Part shown: one piece after another, positions 24,501 to 38,296 of the stretch
Position numbering within the stretch: the stretch's first letter is position 1
Layout of the letters: each line of letters opens with the position of its first letter
From: Auanema rhodensis
Lineage: Eukaryota; Nematoda; Chromadorea; Rhabditida; Rhabditidae
Assembly (NCBI GenBank): GCA_964057225.1
Contig: OZ059900.1
Coordinates: 26,179,638 to 26,243,637 of the forward strand
Direction of reading: 5' to 3'
DNA length: 64,000 bases
The notes under the pieces: model-generated
The model's database searches: none
Told to the model about the DNA's origin: nothing
What the model saw: the letters and a program-made list of their open reading frames with translations, nothing else
Made by a program: the position numbers and the translations under genes

Positions 24501-25302
24501 TAACACACTGAAATTTGTTGCATTTGACGACTCATATGAACAAAAATCGATTTAATCAATATTAGCCATAAGGGGCGTGCCCTCAGAATATGCTAATTTC
24601 TTTATTTTTCTAACCCCTGTTTTTTGTCGTGAAAGTGGAACTAGACGTTGTACGAACAATTTTGAGCTAGGTTTCATTGACATTGCATGAGTTTGAACAC
24701 ATGAAATCGTAAGTCAAAACCTTGTTTACAGCGAAATTTCCAAAAACTGGTTTTCCAGCATAATAAAATATTTCTCAAGGGAAAAACTGTGTTTTTATAT
24801 TTTTCTAGTGTTCAGCATGTGAAATGCTTTATTTTAGTATGTAACACGCTGAAATTTGTTGCATTTGACGACTCATATGAACAAAAATCGATGTAATCAA
24901 TATTAGCCATAAGGGGCGTGCCCTCAGAATATGCTAATTTCCTTAATTTTCTAACCCCTGTTTTTTTGTCGTGAAAGTGGAACTAGACGTTGTACGAACA
25001 ATTTTGAGCTAGGTTTCATTGACATTGCATGAGTTTGAACACATGAAATCGTAAGTCAAAACCTTGTTTACAGCGAAATTTCCAAAAACTGGTTTTCCAG
25101 CATAATAAAATATTTCTCATGGGAAATACTGTGTTTTTGTATTTTTCTAGTGTTCAGCATGTAAAATGCTTCATTTTAGTATGTAACACGCTGAAATTCG
25201 TTGCATTTGACGACTCATATGAACAAAAATCGATTTAATCAATATTAGCCATAAGGGGCGTGCCCTCAGAATATGCTAATTTCTTTAATTTTCTAACCCC
25301 TG
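21542..25302. repeat. 11-monomer higher-order repeat, copy 1 (U64-U74, 3761 bp)
   Basis: Marker order: gtaagatgctttatt (21542), gcatcag (21884), tttgttg (22226), tctcaaggg/tttttatat/gtgaaatgctttatt (22568), gtaagatgctttatt (22910), gcatcag (23252), tttgttg with cccttag (23594), gttctacg with gggaaaaactg (23936), C in T-run/aacacactg/tttctttattttt (24278), six-T with tctcaaggg and gatgtaatc (24620), then a near-canonical monomer (24961). The block begins as another 7-monomer-type repeat, and its internal U64-U66/U68-U70 offset of four suggests that 11 arose as 7 + 4. Private: gactcgtatg (21884), gcgaattttcc (22226). Confidence 0.88.
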
Positions 25303-28300
25303 TTTTTTTGTCCTGAAAGTGGAACTAGACGTTGTACGAACAATTTTGAGCTAGGTTTCATTGACATTGCATGAGTTTGAACACATGAAATCGTAAGTCA
25401 AAACCTTGTTTACAGCGAAATTTCCAAAAACTGGTTTTCCAGCATAATAAAATATTTCTCATGGGAAATACTGTGTTTTTGTATTTTTCTAGTGTTCAGC
25501 ATGTAAGATGCTTTATTTTAGTATGTAACACGCTGAAATTCGTTGCATTTGACGACTCATATGAACAAAAATCGATTTAATCAATATTAGCCATAAGGGG
25601 CGTGCCCTCAGAATATGCTAATTACCTTAATTTTCTAACCCCTGTTTTTTTGTCGTGAAAGTGGAACTAGACGTTGTACGAACAATTTTGAGCTAGGTTT
25701 CATTGACATTGCATCAGTTTGAACACATGAAATCGTAAGTCAAAACCTTGTTTACAGCGAAATTTCCAAAAACTGGTTTTCCAGCATAATAAAATATTTC
25801 TCATGGGAAATACTGTGTTTTTGTTTTTTTCTAGTGTTCAGCATGTAAAATGCTTCATTTTAGTATGTAACACGCTGAAATTCGTTGCATTTGACGACTC
25901 ATATGAACAAAAATCGATTTAATCAATATTAGCCATAAGGGGCGTGCCCTCAGAATATGCTAATTTCCTTAATTTTCTAACCCCTGTTTTTTTGTCGTGA
26001 AAGTGGAACTAGACGTTGTACGAACAATTTTGAGCTAGGTTTCATTGACATTGCATGAGTTTGAACACATGAAATCGTAAGTCAAAACCTTGTTTACAGC
26101 GAAATTTCCAAAAACTGGTTTTCCAGCATAATAAAATATTTCTCATGGGAAATACTGTGTTTTTGTATTTTTCTAGTGTTCAGCATGTAAAATGCTTCAT
26201 TTTAGTATGTAACACGCTGAAATTTGTTGCATTTGACGACTCATATGAACAAAAATCGATTTAATCAATATTAGCCATAAGGGGCGTGCCCTCAGAATAT
26301 GCTAATTTCCTTAATTTTCTAACCCCTGTTTTTTTGTCGTGAAAGTGGAACTAGACGTTGTACGAACAATTTTGAGCTAGGTTTCATTGACATTGCATGA
26401 GTTTGAACACATGAAATCGTAAGTCAAAACCTTGTTTACAGCGAAATTTCCAAAAACTGGTTTTCCAGCATAATAAAATATTTCTCAAGGGAAAAACTGT
26501 GTTTTTATATTTTTCTAGTGTTCAGCATGTGAAATGCTTTATTTTAGTATGTAACACGCTGAAATTTGTTGCATTTGACGACTCATATGAACAAAAATCG
26601 ATTTAATCAATATTAGCCATAAGGGGCGTGCCCTCAGAATATGCTAATTTCCTTAATTTTCTAACCCCTGTTTTTTTGTCGTGAAAGTGGAACTAGACGT
26701 TGTACGAACAATTTTGAGCTAGGTTTCATTGACATTGCATGAGTTTGAACACATGAAATCGTAAGTCAAAACCTTGTTTACAGCGAAATTTCCAAAAACT
26801 GGTTTTCCAGCATAATAAAATATTTCTCATGGGAAATACTGTGTTTTTGTATTTTTCTAGTGTTCAGCATGTAAGATGCTTTATTTTAGTATGTAACACG
26901 CTGAAATTCGTTGCATTTGACGACTCATATGAACAAAAATCGATTTAATCAATATTAGCCATAAGGGGCGTGCCCTCAGAATATGCTAATTTCCTTAATT
27001 TTCTAACCCCTGTTTTTTTGTCGTGAAAGTGGAACTAGACGTTGTACGAACAATTTTGAGCTAGGTTTCATTGACATTGCATCAGTTTGAACACATGAAA
27101 TCGTAAGTCAAAACCTTGTTTACAGCGAAATTTCCAAAAACTGGTTTTCCAGCATAATAAAATATTTCTCATGGGAAATACTGTGTTTTTGTATTTTTCT
27201 AGTGTTCAGCATGTAAAATGCTTCATTTTAGTATGTAACACGCTGAAATTCGTTGCATTTGACGACTCATATGAACAAAAATCGATTTAATCAATATTAG
27301 CCATAAGGGTCGTGCCCTCAGAATATGCTAATTTCCTTAATTTTCTAACCCCTGTTTTTTTGTCGTGAAAGTGGAACTAGACGTTGTACGAACAATTTTG
27401 AGCTAGGTTTCATTGACATTGCATGAGTTTGAACACATGAAATCGTAAGTCAAAACCTTGTTTACAGCGAAATTTCCAAAAACTGGTTTTCCAGCATAAT
27501 AAAATATTTCTCATGGGAAATACTGTGTTTTTGTATTTTTCTAGTGTTCAGCATGTAAAATGCTTCATTTTAGTATGTAACACGCTGAAATTTGTTGCAT
27601 TTGACGACTCATATGAACAAAAATCGATTTAATCAATATTAGCCATAAGGGGCGTGCCCTTAGAATATGCTAATTTCCTTAATTTTCTAACCCCTGTTTT
27701 TTTGTCGTGAAAGTGGAACTAGACGTTCTACGAACAATTTTGAGCTAGGTTTCATTGACATTGCATGAGTTTGAACACATGAAATCGTAAGTCAAAACCT
27801 TGTTTACAGCGAAATTTCCAAAAACTGGTTTTCCAGCATAATAAAATATTTCTCATGGGAAAAACTGTGTTTTTGTATTTTTCTAGTGTTCAGCATGTAA
27901 AATGCTTCATTTTAGTATGTAACACGCTGAAATTCGTTGCATTTGACGACTCATATGAACAAAAATCGATTTAATCAATATTAGCCATAAGGGGCGTGCC
28001 CTCAGAATATGCTAATTTCCTTAATTTTCTAACCCCTGTTTTTTCGTCGTGAAAGTGGAACTAGACGTTGTACGAACAATTTTGAGCTAGGTTTCATTGA
28101 CATTGCATGAGTTTGAACACATGAAATCGTAAGTCAAAACCTTGTTTACAGCGAAATTTCCAAAAACTGGTTTTCCAGCATAATAAAATATTTCTCATGG
28201 GAAAAACTGTGTTTTTGTATTTTTCTAGTGTTCAGCATGTAAAATGCTTCATTTTAGTATGTAACACACTGAAATTTGTTGCATTTGACGACTCATATGA

Positions 28301-29063
28301 ACAAAAATCGATTTAATCAATATTAGCCATAAGGGGCGTGCCCTCAGAATATGCTAATTTCTTTATTTTTCTAACCCCTGTTTTTTGTCGTGAAAGTGGA
28401 ACTAGACGTTGTACGAACAATTTTGAGCTAGGTTTCATTGACATTGCATGAGTTTGAACACATGAAATCGTAAGTCAAAACCTTGTTTACAGCGAAATTT
28501 CCAAAAACTGGTTTTCCAGCATAATAAAATATTTCTCAAGGGAAAAACTGTGTTTTTATATTTTTCTAGTGTTCAGCATGTGAAATGCTTTATTTTAGTA
28601 TGTAACACGCTGAAATTTGTTGCATTTGACGACTCATATGAACAAAAATCGATGTAATCAATATTAGCCATAAGGGGCGTGCCCTCAGAATATGCTAATT
28701 TCCTTAATTTTCTAACCCCTGTTTTTTTGTCGTGAAAGTGGAACTAGACGTTGTACGAACAATTTTGAGCTAGGTTTCATTGACATTGCATCAGTTTGAA
28801 CACATGAAATCGTAAGTCAAAACCTTGTTTACAGCGAAATTTCCAAAAACTGGTTTTGCAGCATAATAAAATATTTCTCATGGGAAATACTGTGTTTTTG
28901 TATTTTTCTAGTGTTCAGCATGTAAAATGCTTCATTTTAGTATGTAACACGCTGAAATTCGTTGCATTTGACGACTCATATGAACAAAAATCGATTTAAT
29001 CAATATTAGCCATAAGGGGCGTGCCCTCAGAATATGCTAATTTCCTTAATTTTCTAACCCCTG
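25303..29063. repeat. 11-monomer higher-order repeat, copy 2 (U75-U85, 3761 bp)
   Basis: Ten of the eleven monomers repeat copy 1 in order at 3761-bp spacing, including the rare cccttag at 27355. Differences: gtcctgaaag and taattacctt (25303), ttgtttttttc (25645), agggtcgtg (27013). The eleventh monomer differs: U85 (28722) is a gcatcag/tgcagcat type, where copy 1 has a near-canonical monomer, so the right end was replaced or the breakpoint lies there. Confidence 0.88.
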
Positions 29064-30772
29064 TTTTTTCGTCGTGAAAGTGGAACTAGACGTTGTACGA
29101 ACAATTTTGAGCTAGGTTTCATTGACATTGCATGAGTTTGAACACATGAAATCGTAAGTCAAAACCTTGTTTACAGCGAAATTTCCAAAAACTGGTTTTC
29201 CAGCATAATAAAATATTTCTCATGGGAAAAACTGTGTTTTTGTATTTTTCTAGTGTTCAGCATGTAAAATGCTTCATTTTAGTATGTAACACACTGAAAT
29301 TTGTTGCATTTGACGACTCATATGAACAAAAATCGATTTAATCAATATTAGCCATAAGGGGCGTGCCCTCAGAATATGCTAATTTCTTTATTTTTCTAAC
29401 CCCTGTTTTTTGTCGTGAAAGTGGAACTAGACGTTGTACGAACAATTTTGAGCTAGGTTTCATTGACATTGCATGAGTTTGAACACATGAAATCGTAAGT
29501 CAAAACCTTGTTTACAGCGAAATTTCCAAAAACTGGTTTTCCAGCATAATAAAATATTTCTCATGGGAAATACTGTGTTTTTGTATTTTTCTAGTGTTCA
29601 ACATGTAAAATGCTTCATTTTAGTATGTAACACGCTGAAATTCGTTGCATTTGACGACTCATATGAACAAAAATCGATTTAATCAATATTAGCCATAAGG
29701 GGCGTGCCCTCAGAATATGCTAATTTCCTTAATTTTCTAACCCCTGTTTTTTTGTCGTGAAAGTGGAACTAGACGTTGTACGAACAATTTTGAGCTAGGT
29801 TTCATTGACATTGCATGAGTTTGAACACATGAAATCGTAAGTCAAAACCTTGTTTACAGCGAAATTTCCAAAAACTGGTTTTCCAGCATAATAAAATATT
29901 TCTCATGGGAAATACTGTGTTTTTGTATTTTTCTAGTGTTCAGCATGTAAAATGCTTCATTTTAGTATGTAACACGCTGAAATTCGTTGCATTTGACGAC
30001 TCATATGAACAAAAATCGATTTAATCAATATTAGCCATAAGGGGCGTGCCCTCAGAATATGCTAATTTCTTTAATTTTCTAACCCCTGTTTTTTTGTCCT
30101 GAAAGTGGAACTAGACGTTGTACGAACAATTTTGAGCTAGGTTTCATTGACATTGCATGAGTTTGAACACATGAAATCGTAAGTCAAAACCTTGTTTACA
30201 GCGAAATTTCCAAAAACTGGTTTTCCAGCATAATAAAATATTTCTCATGGGAAATACTGTGTTTTTGTATTTTTCTAGTGTTCAGCATGTAAGATGCTTT
30301 ATTTTAGTATGTAACACGCTGAAATTCGTTGCATTTGACGACTCATATGAACAAAAATCGATTTAATCAATATTAGCCATAAGGGGCGTGCCCTCAGAAT
30401 ATGCTAATTTCCTTAATTTTCTAACCCCTGTTTTTTTGTCGTGAAAGTGGAACTAGACGTTGTACGAACAATTTTGAGCTAGGTTTCATTGACATTGCAT
30501 CAGTTTGAACACATGAAATCGTAAGTCAAAACCTTGTTTACAGCGAAATTTCCAAAAACTGGTTTTCCAGCATAATAAAATATTTCTCATGGGAAATACT
30601 GTGTTTTTGTTTTTTTCTAGTGTTCAGCATGTAAAATGCTTCATTTTAGTATGTAACACGCTGAAATTCGTTGCATTTGACGACTCATATGAACAAAAAT
30701 CGATTTAATCAATATTAGCCATAAGGGGCGTGCCCTCAGAATATGCTAATTTCCTTAATTTTCTAACCCCTG
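29064..30772. repeat. Monomers U86-U90, displaced copy of U72-U76
   Basis: U86, U88, U89 and U90 match U72, U74, U75 and U76 by shared rare markers: tttctttattttt, tttctttaattttc, gtcctgaaag and ttgtttttttc. Both blocks are 1709 bp. U87 (29406) keeps the six-T start but is otherwise near canonical with ttcaacatg, unlike the tctcaaggg monomer U73, so one monomer was converted or exchanged. The displacement is 14 monomers (4786 bp). Confidence 0.85.
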
Positions 30773-33700
30773 TTTTTTTGTCGTGAAAGTGGAACTAGAC
30801 GTTGTACGAACAATTTTGAGCTAGGTTTCATTGACATTGCATGAGTTTGAACACATGAAATCGTAAGTCAAAACCTTGTTTACAGCGAAATTTCCAAAAA
30901 CTGGTTTTCCAGCATAATAAAATATTTCTCATGGGAAATACTGTGTTTTTGTATTTTTCTAGTGTTCAGCATGTAAAATGCTTCATTTTAGTATGTAACA
31001 CGCTGAAATTCGTTGCATTTGACGACTCATATGAACAAAAATCGATTTAATCAATATTAGCCATAAGGGGCGTGCCCTCAGAATATGCTAATTTCCTTAA
31101 TTTTCTAACCCCTGTTTTTTTGTCGTGAAAGTGGAACTAGACGTTCTACGAACAATTTTGAGCTAGGTTTCATTGACATTGCATGAGTTTGAACACATGA
31201 AATCGTAAGTCAAAACCTTGTTTACAGCGAAATTTCCAAAAACTGGTTTTCCAGCATAATAAAATATTTCTCATGGGAAAAACTGTGTTTTTGTATTTTT
31301 CTAGTGTTCAGCATGTAAAATGCTTCATTTTAGTATGTAACACACTGAAATTTGTTGCATTTGACGACTCATATGAACAAAAATCGATTTAATCAATATT
31401 AGCCATAAGGGGCGTGCCCTCAGAATATGCTAATTTCCTTAATTTTCTAACCCCTGTTTTTTTGTCGTGAAAGTGGAACTAGACGTTGTACGAACAATTT
31501 TGAGCTAGGTTTCATTGACATTGCATGAGTTTGAACACATGAAATCGTAAGTCAAAACCTTGTTTACAGCGAAATTTCCAAAAACTGGTTTTCCAGCATA
31601 ATAAAATATTTCTCAAGGGAAAAACTGTGTTTTTATATTTTTCTAGTGTTCAGCATGTGAAATGCTTTATTTTAGTATGTAACACGCTGAAATTTGTTGC
31701 ATTTGACGACTCATATGAACAAAAATCGATTTAATCAATATTAGCCATAAGGGGCGTGCCCTCAGAATATGCTAATTTCCTTAATTTTCTAACCCCTGTT
31801 TTTTTGTCGTGAAAGTGGAACTAGACGTTGTACGAACAATTTTGAGCTAGGTTTCATTGACATTGCATGAGTTTGAACACATGAAATCGTAAGTCAAAAC
31901 CTTGTTTACAGCGAAATTTCCAAAAACTGGTTTTCCAGCATAATAAAATATTTCTCATGGGAAAAACTGTGTTTTTGTATTTTTCTAGTGTTCAGCATGT
32001 AAAATGCTTCATTTTAGTATGTAACACACTGAAATTTGTTGCATTTGACGACTCATATGAACAAAAATCGATTTAATCAATATTAGCCATAAGGGGCGTG
32101 CCCTCAGAATATGCTAATTTCCTTAATTTTCTAACCCCTGTTTTTTTGTCGTGAAAGTGGAACTGGACGTTGTACGAACAATTTTGAGCTAGGTTTCATT
32201 GACATTGCATGAGTTTGAACACATGAAATCGTAAGTCAAAACCTTGTTTACAGCGAAATTTCCAAAAACTGGTTTTCCAGCATAATAAAATATTTCTCAA
32301 GGGAAAAACTGTGTTTTTATATTTTTCTAGTGTTCAGCATGTGAAATGCTTTATTTTAGTATGTAACACGCTGAAATTTGTTGCATTTGACGACTCATAT
32401 GAACAAAAATCGATTTAATCAATATTAGCCATAAGGGGCGTGCCCTCAGAATATGCTAATTTCCTTAATTTTCTAACCCCTGTTTTTTTGTCGTGAAAGT
32501 GGAACTAGACGTTGTACGAACAATTTTGAGCTAGGTTTCATTGACATTGCATGAGTTTGAACACATGAAATCGTAAGTCAAAACCTTGTTTACAGCGAAA
32601 TTTCCAAAAACTGGTTTTCCAGCATAATACAATATTTCTCATGGGAAATACTGTGTTTTTGTATTTTTCTAGTGTTCAGAATGTAAAATGCTTTATTTTA
32701 GTATGTAACACGCTGAAATTCGTTGCATTTGACGACTCATATGAACAAAAATCGATTTAATCAATATTAGCCATAAGGGGCGTGCCCTCAGAATATGCTA
32801 ATTTCCTTAATTTTCTAACCCCTGTTTTTTTGTCGTGAAAGTGGAACTAGACGTTGTACGAACAATTTTGAGCTAGGTTTCATTGACATTGCATCAGTTT
32901 GAACACATGAAATCGTAAGTCAAAACCTTGTTTACAGCGAAATTTCCAAAAACTGGTTTTCCAGCATAATAAAATATTTCTCATGGGAAATACTGTGTTT
33001 TTGTATTTTTCTAGTGTTCAGCATGTAAAATGCTTCATTTTAGTATGTAACACGCTGAAATTCGTTGCATTTGACGACTCATATGAACAAAAATCGATTT
33101 AATCAATATTAGCCATAAGGGGCGTGCCCTCAGAATATGCTAATTTCCTTAATTTTCTAACCCCTGTTTTTTTGTCGTGAAAGTGGAACTAGACGTTCTA
33201 CGAACAATTTTGAGCTAGGTTTCATTGACATTGCATGAGTTTGAACACATGAAATCGTAAGTCAAAACCTTGTTTACAGCGAAATTTCCAAAAACTGGTT
33301 TTCCAGCATAATAAAATATTTCTCATGGGAAAAACTGTGTTTTTGTATTTTTCTAGTGTTCAGCATGTAAAATGCTTCATTTTAGTATGTAACACGCTGA
33401 AATTTGTTGCATTTGACGACTCATATGAACAAAAATCGATTTAATCAATATTAGCCATAAGGGGCGTGCCCTCAGAATATGTTAATTTCCTTAATTTTCT
33501 AACCCTTGTTTTTTTGTCGTGAAAGTGGAACTAGACGTTGTACGAACAATTTTGAGCTAGGTTTCATTGACATTGCATGAGTTTGAACACATGAAATCGT
33601 AAGTCAAAACCTTGTTTACAGCGAAATTTCTAAAAACTGGTTTTCCAGCATAATAAAATATTTCTCAAGGGAAAAACTGTGTTTTTATATTTTTCTAGTG

Positions 33701-34534
33701 TTCAGCATGTGAAATGTTTTATTTTAGTATGTAACACGCTGAAATTTGTTGCATTTGACGACTCATATGAACAAAAATCGATTTAATCAATATTAGCCAT
33801 AAGGGGCGTGCCCTCAGAATATGCTAATTTCCTTAATTTTCTAACCCCTGTTTTTTTGTCGTGAAAGTGGAACTAGACGTTGTACGAACAATTTTGAGCT
33901 AGGTTTCATTGACATTGCATGAGTTTGAACACATGAAATCGTAAGTCAAAACCTTGTTTACAGCGAAATTTCCAAAAACTGGTTTTCCAGCATAATAAAA
34001 TATTTCTCATGGGAAATACTGTGTTTTTGTATTTTTCTAGTGTTCAGCATGTAAAATGCTTCATTTTAGTATGTAACACGCTGAAATTCGTTGCATTTGA
34101 CGACTCATATGAACAAAAATCGATGTAATCAATATTAGCCATAAGGGGCGTGCCCTCAGAATATGCTAATTTCCTTAATTTTCTAACCCCTGTTTTTTTG
34201 TCGTGAAAGTGGAACTAGACGTTGTACGAACAATTTTGAGCTAGGTTTCATTGACATTGCATCAGTTTGAACACATGAAATCGTAAGTCAAAACCTTGTT
34301 TACAGCGAAATTTCCAAAAACTGGTTTTCCAGCATAATAAAATATTTCTCATGGGAAATACTGTGTTTTTCTATTTTTCTAGTGTTCAGCATGTAAAATG
34401 CTTCATTTTAGTATGTAACACGCTGAAATTCGTTGCATTTGACGACTCATATGAACAAAAATCGATTTATTCAATATTAGCCATAAGGGGCGTGCCCTCA
34501 GAATATGCTAATTTCCTTAATTTTCTAACCCCTG
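30773..34534. repeat. 11-monomer higher-order repeat B, copy 1 (U91-U101, 3762 bp)
   Basis: Marker order: canonical (30773), gttctacg/gggaaaaactg/aacacactg (31115), tctcaaggg/tttttatat (31457), gggaaaaactg/aacacactg (31799), ctggacg/tctcaaggg (32141), ataatacaat/cagaatgtaaaatgc (32483), gcatcag (32825), gttctacg/atgttaat/aacccttg (33167), aatttct/tctcaaggg/gtgaaatgttttatt (33509), gatgtaatc (33851), gcatcag/tttttctattt/gatttattc (34193). Private markers such as aacccttg and aatgttttatt occur only here and in the next block. Confidence 0.93.
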
Positions 34535-37500
34535 TTTTTTTGTCGTGAAAGTGGAACTAGACGTTGTACGAACAATTTTGAGCTAGGTTTCATTGACATT
34601 GCATGAGTTTGAACACATGAAATCGTAAGTCAAAACCTTGTTTACAGCGAAATTTCCAAAAACTGGTTTTCCAGCATAATAAAATATTTCTCATGGGAAA
34701 TACTGTGTTTTTGTATTTTTCTAGTGTTCAGCATGTAAAATGCTTCATTTTAGTATGTAACACGCTGAAATTCGTTGCATTTGACGACTCATATGAACAA
34801 AAATCGATTTAATCAATATTAGCCATAAGGGGCGTGCCCTCAGAATATGCTAATTTCCTTAATTTTCTAACCCCTGTTTTTTTGTCGTGAAAGTGGAACT
34901 AGACGTTCTACGAACAATTTTGAGCTAGGTTTCATTGACATTGCATGAGTTTGAACACATGAAATCGTAAGTCAAAACCTTGTTTACAGCGAAATTTCCA
35001 AAAACTGGTTTTCCAGCATAATAAAATATTTCTCATGGGAAAAACTGTGTTTTTGTATTTTTCTAGTGTTCAGCATGTAAAATGCTTCATTTTAGTATGT
35101 AACACACTGAAATTTGTTGCATTTGACGACTCATATGAACAAAAATCGATTTAATCAATATTAGCCATAAGGGGCGTGCCCTCAGAATATGCTAATTTCC
35201 TTAATTTTCTAACCCCTGTTTTTTTGTCGTGAAAGTGGAACTAGACGTTGTACGAACAATTTTGAGCTAGGTTTCATTGACATTGCATGAGTTTGAACAC
35301 ATGAAATCGTAAGTCAAAACCTTGTTTACAGCGAAATTTCCAAAAACTGGTTTTCCAGCATAATAAAATATTTCTCAAGGGAAAAACTGTGTTTTTATAT
35401 TTTTCTAGTGTTCAGCATGTGAAATGCTTTATTTTAGTATGTAACACGCTGAAATTTGTTGCATTTGACGACTCATATGAACAAAAATCGATTTAATCAA
35501 TATTAGCCATAAGGGGCGTGCCCTCAGAATATGCTAATTTCCTTAATTTTCTAACCCCTGTTTTTTTGTCGTGAAAGTGGAACTAGACGTTGTACGAACA
35601 ATTTTGAGCTAGGTTTCATTGACATTGCATGAGTTTGAACACATGAAATCGTAAGTCAAAACCTTGTTTACAGCGAAATTTCCAAAAACTGGTTTTCCAG
35701 CATAATAAAATATTTCTCATGGGAAAAACTGTGTTTTTGTATTTTTCTAGTGTTCAGCATGTAAAATGCTTCATTTTAGTATGTAACACACTGAAATTTG
35801 TTGCATTTGACGACTCATATGAACAAAAATCGATTTAATCAATATTAGCCATAAGGGGCGTGCCCTCAGAATATGCTAATTTCCTTAATTTTCTAACCCC
35901 TGTTTTTTTGTCGTGAAAGTGGAACTGGACGTTGTACGAACAATTTTGAGCTAGGTTTCATTGACATTGCATGAGTTTGAACACATGAAATCGTAAGTCA
36001 AAACCTTGTTTACAGCGAAATTTCCAAAAACTGGTTTTCCAGCATAATAAAATATTTCTCAAGGGAAAAACTGTGTTTTTATATTTTTCTAGTGTTCAGC
36101 ATGTGAAATGCTTTATTTTAGTATGTAACACGCTGAAATTTGTTGCATTTGACGACTCATATGAACAAAAATCGATTTAATCAATATTAGCCATAAGGGG
36201 CGTGCCCTCAGAATATGCTAATTTCCTTAATTTTCTAACCCCTGTTTTTTTGTCGTGAAAGTGGAACTAGACGTTGTACGAACAATTTTGAGCTAGGTTT
36301 CATTGACATTGCATGAGTTTGAACACATGAAATCGTAAGTCAAAACCTTGTTTACAGCGAAATTTCCAAAAACTGGTTTTCCAGCATAATACAATATTTC
36401 TCATGGGAAATACTGTGTTTTTGTATTTTTCTAGTGTTCAGAATGTAAAATGCTTTATTTTAGTATGTAACACGCTGAAATTCGTTGCATTTGACGACTC
36501 ATATGAACAAAAATCGATTTAATCAATATTAGCCATAAGGGGCGTGCCCTCAGAATATGCTAATTTCCTTAATTTTCTAACCCCTGTTTTTTTGTCGTGA
36601 AAGTGGAACTAGACGTTGTACGAACAATTTTGAGCTAGGTTTCATTGACATTGCATCAGTTTGAACACATGAAATCGTAAGTCAAAACCTTGTTTACAGC
36701 GAAATTTCCAAAAACTGGTTTTCCAGCATAATAAAATATTTCTCATGGGAAATACTGTGTTTTTGTATTTTTCTAGTGTTCAGCATGTAAAATGCTTCAT
36801 TTTAGTATGTAACACGCTGAAATTCGTTGCATTTGACGACTCATATGAACAAAAATCGATTTAATCAATATTAGCCATAAGGGGCGTGCCCTCAGAATAT
36901 GCTAATTTCCTTAATTTTCTAACCCCTGTTTTTTTGTCGTGAAAGTGGAACTAGACGTTCTACGAACAATTTTGAGCTAGGTTTCATTGACATTGCATGA
37001 GTTTGAACACATGAAATCGTAAGTCAAAACCTTGTTTACAGCGAAATTTCCAAAAACTGGTTTTCCAGCATAATAAAATATTTCTCATGGGAAAAACTGT
37101 GTTTTTGTATTTTTCTAGTGTTCAGCATGTAAAATGCTTCATTTTAGTATGTAACACGCTGAAATTTGTTGCATTTGACGACTCATATGAACAAAAATCG
37201 ATTTAATCAATATTAGCCATAAGGGGCGTGCCCTCAGAATATGTTAATTTCCTTAATTTTCTAACCCTTGTTTTTTTGTCGTGAAAGTGGAACTAGACGT
37301 TGTACGAACAATTTTGAGCTAGGTTTCATTGACATTGCATGAGTTTGAACACATGAAATCGTAAGTCAAAACCTTGTTTACAGCGAAATTTCTAAAAACT
37401 GGTTTTCCAGCATAATAAAATATTTCTCAAGGGAAAAACTGTGTTTTTATATTTTTCTAGTGTTCAGCATGTGAAATGTTTTATTTTAGTATGTAACACG

Positions 37501-38296
37501 CTGAAATTTGTTGCATTTGACGACTCATATGAACAAAAATCGATTTAATCAATATTAGCCATAAGGGGCGTGCCCTCAGAATATGCTAATTTCCTTAATT
37601 TTCTAACCCCTGTTTTTTTGTCGTGAAAGTGGAACTAGACGTTGTACGAACAATTTTGAGCTAGGTTTCATTGACATTGCATGAGTTTGAACACATGAAA
37701 TCGTAAGTCAAAACCTTGTTTACAGCGAAATTTCCAAAAACTGGTTTTCCAGCATAATAAAATATTTCTCATGGGAAATACTGTGTTTTTGTATTTTTCT
37801 AGTGTTCAGCATGTAAAATGCTTCATTTTAGTATGTAACACGCTGAAATTCGTTGCATTTGACGACTCATATGAACAAAAATCGATGTAATCAATATTAG
37901 CCATAAGGGGCGTGCCCTCAGAATATGCTAATTTCCTTAATTTTCTAACCCCTGTTTTTTTGTCGTGAAAGTGGAACTAGACGTTGTACGAACAATTTTG
38001 AGCTAGGTTTCATTGACATTGCATCAGTTTGAACACATGAAATCGTAAGTCAAAACCTTGTTTACAGCGAAATTTCCAAAAACTGGTTTTCCAGCATAAT
38101 AAAATATTTCTCATGGGAAATACTGTGTTTTTCTATTTTTCTAGTGTTCAGCATGTAAAATGCTTCATTTTAGTATGTAACACGCTGAAATTCGTTGCAT
38201 TTGACGACTCATATGAACAAAAATCGATTTATTCAATATTAGCCATAAGGGGCGTGCCCTCAGAATATGCTAATTTCCTTAATTTTCTAACCCCTG
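34535..38296. repeat. 11-monomer higher-order repeat B, copy 2 (U102-U112, 3762 bp)
   Basis: Every marker of copy 1 recurs 3762 bp later and I could not find a single difference by eye across the eleven monomers. This is the longest apparently perfect duplication in the window, so it is either very recent or has been homogenised. The last monomer (37955) is followed by a second gcatcag monomer (38297) that is not part of the pair. Confidence 0.93.
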
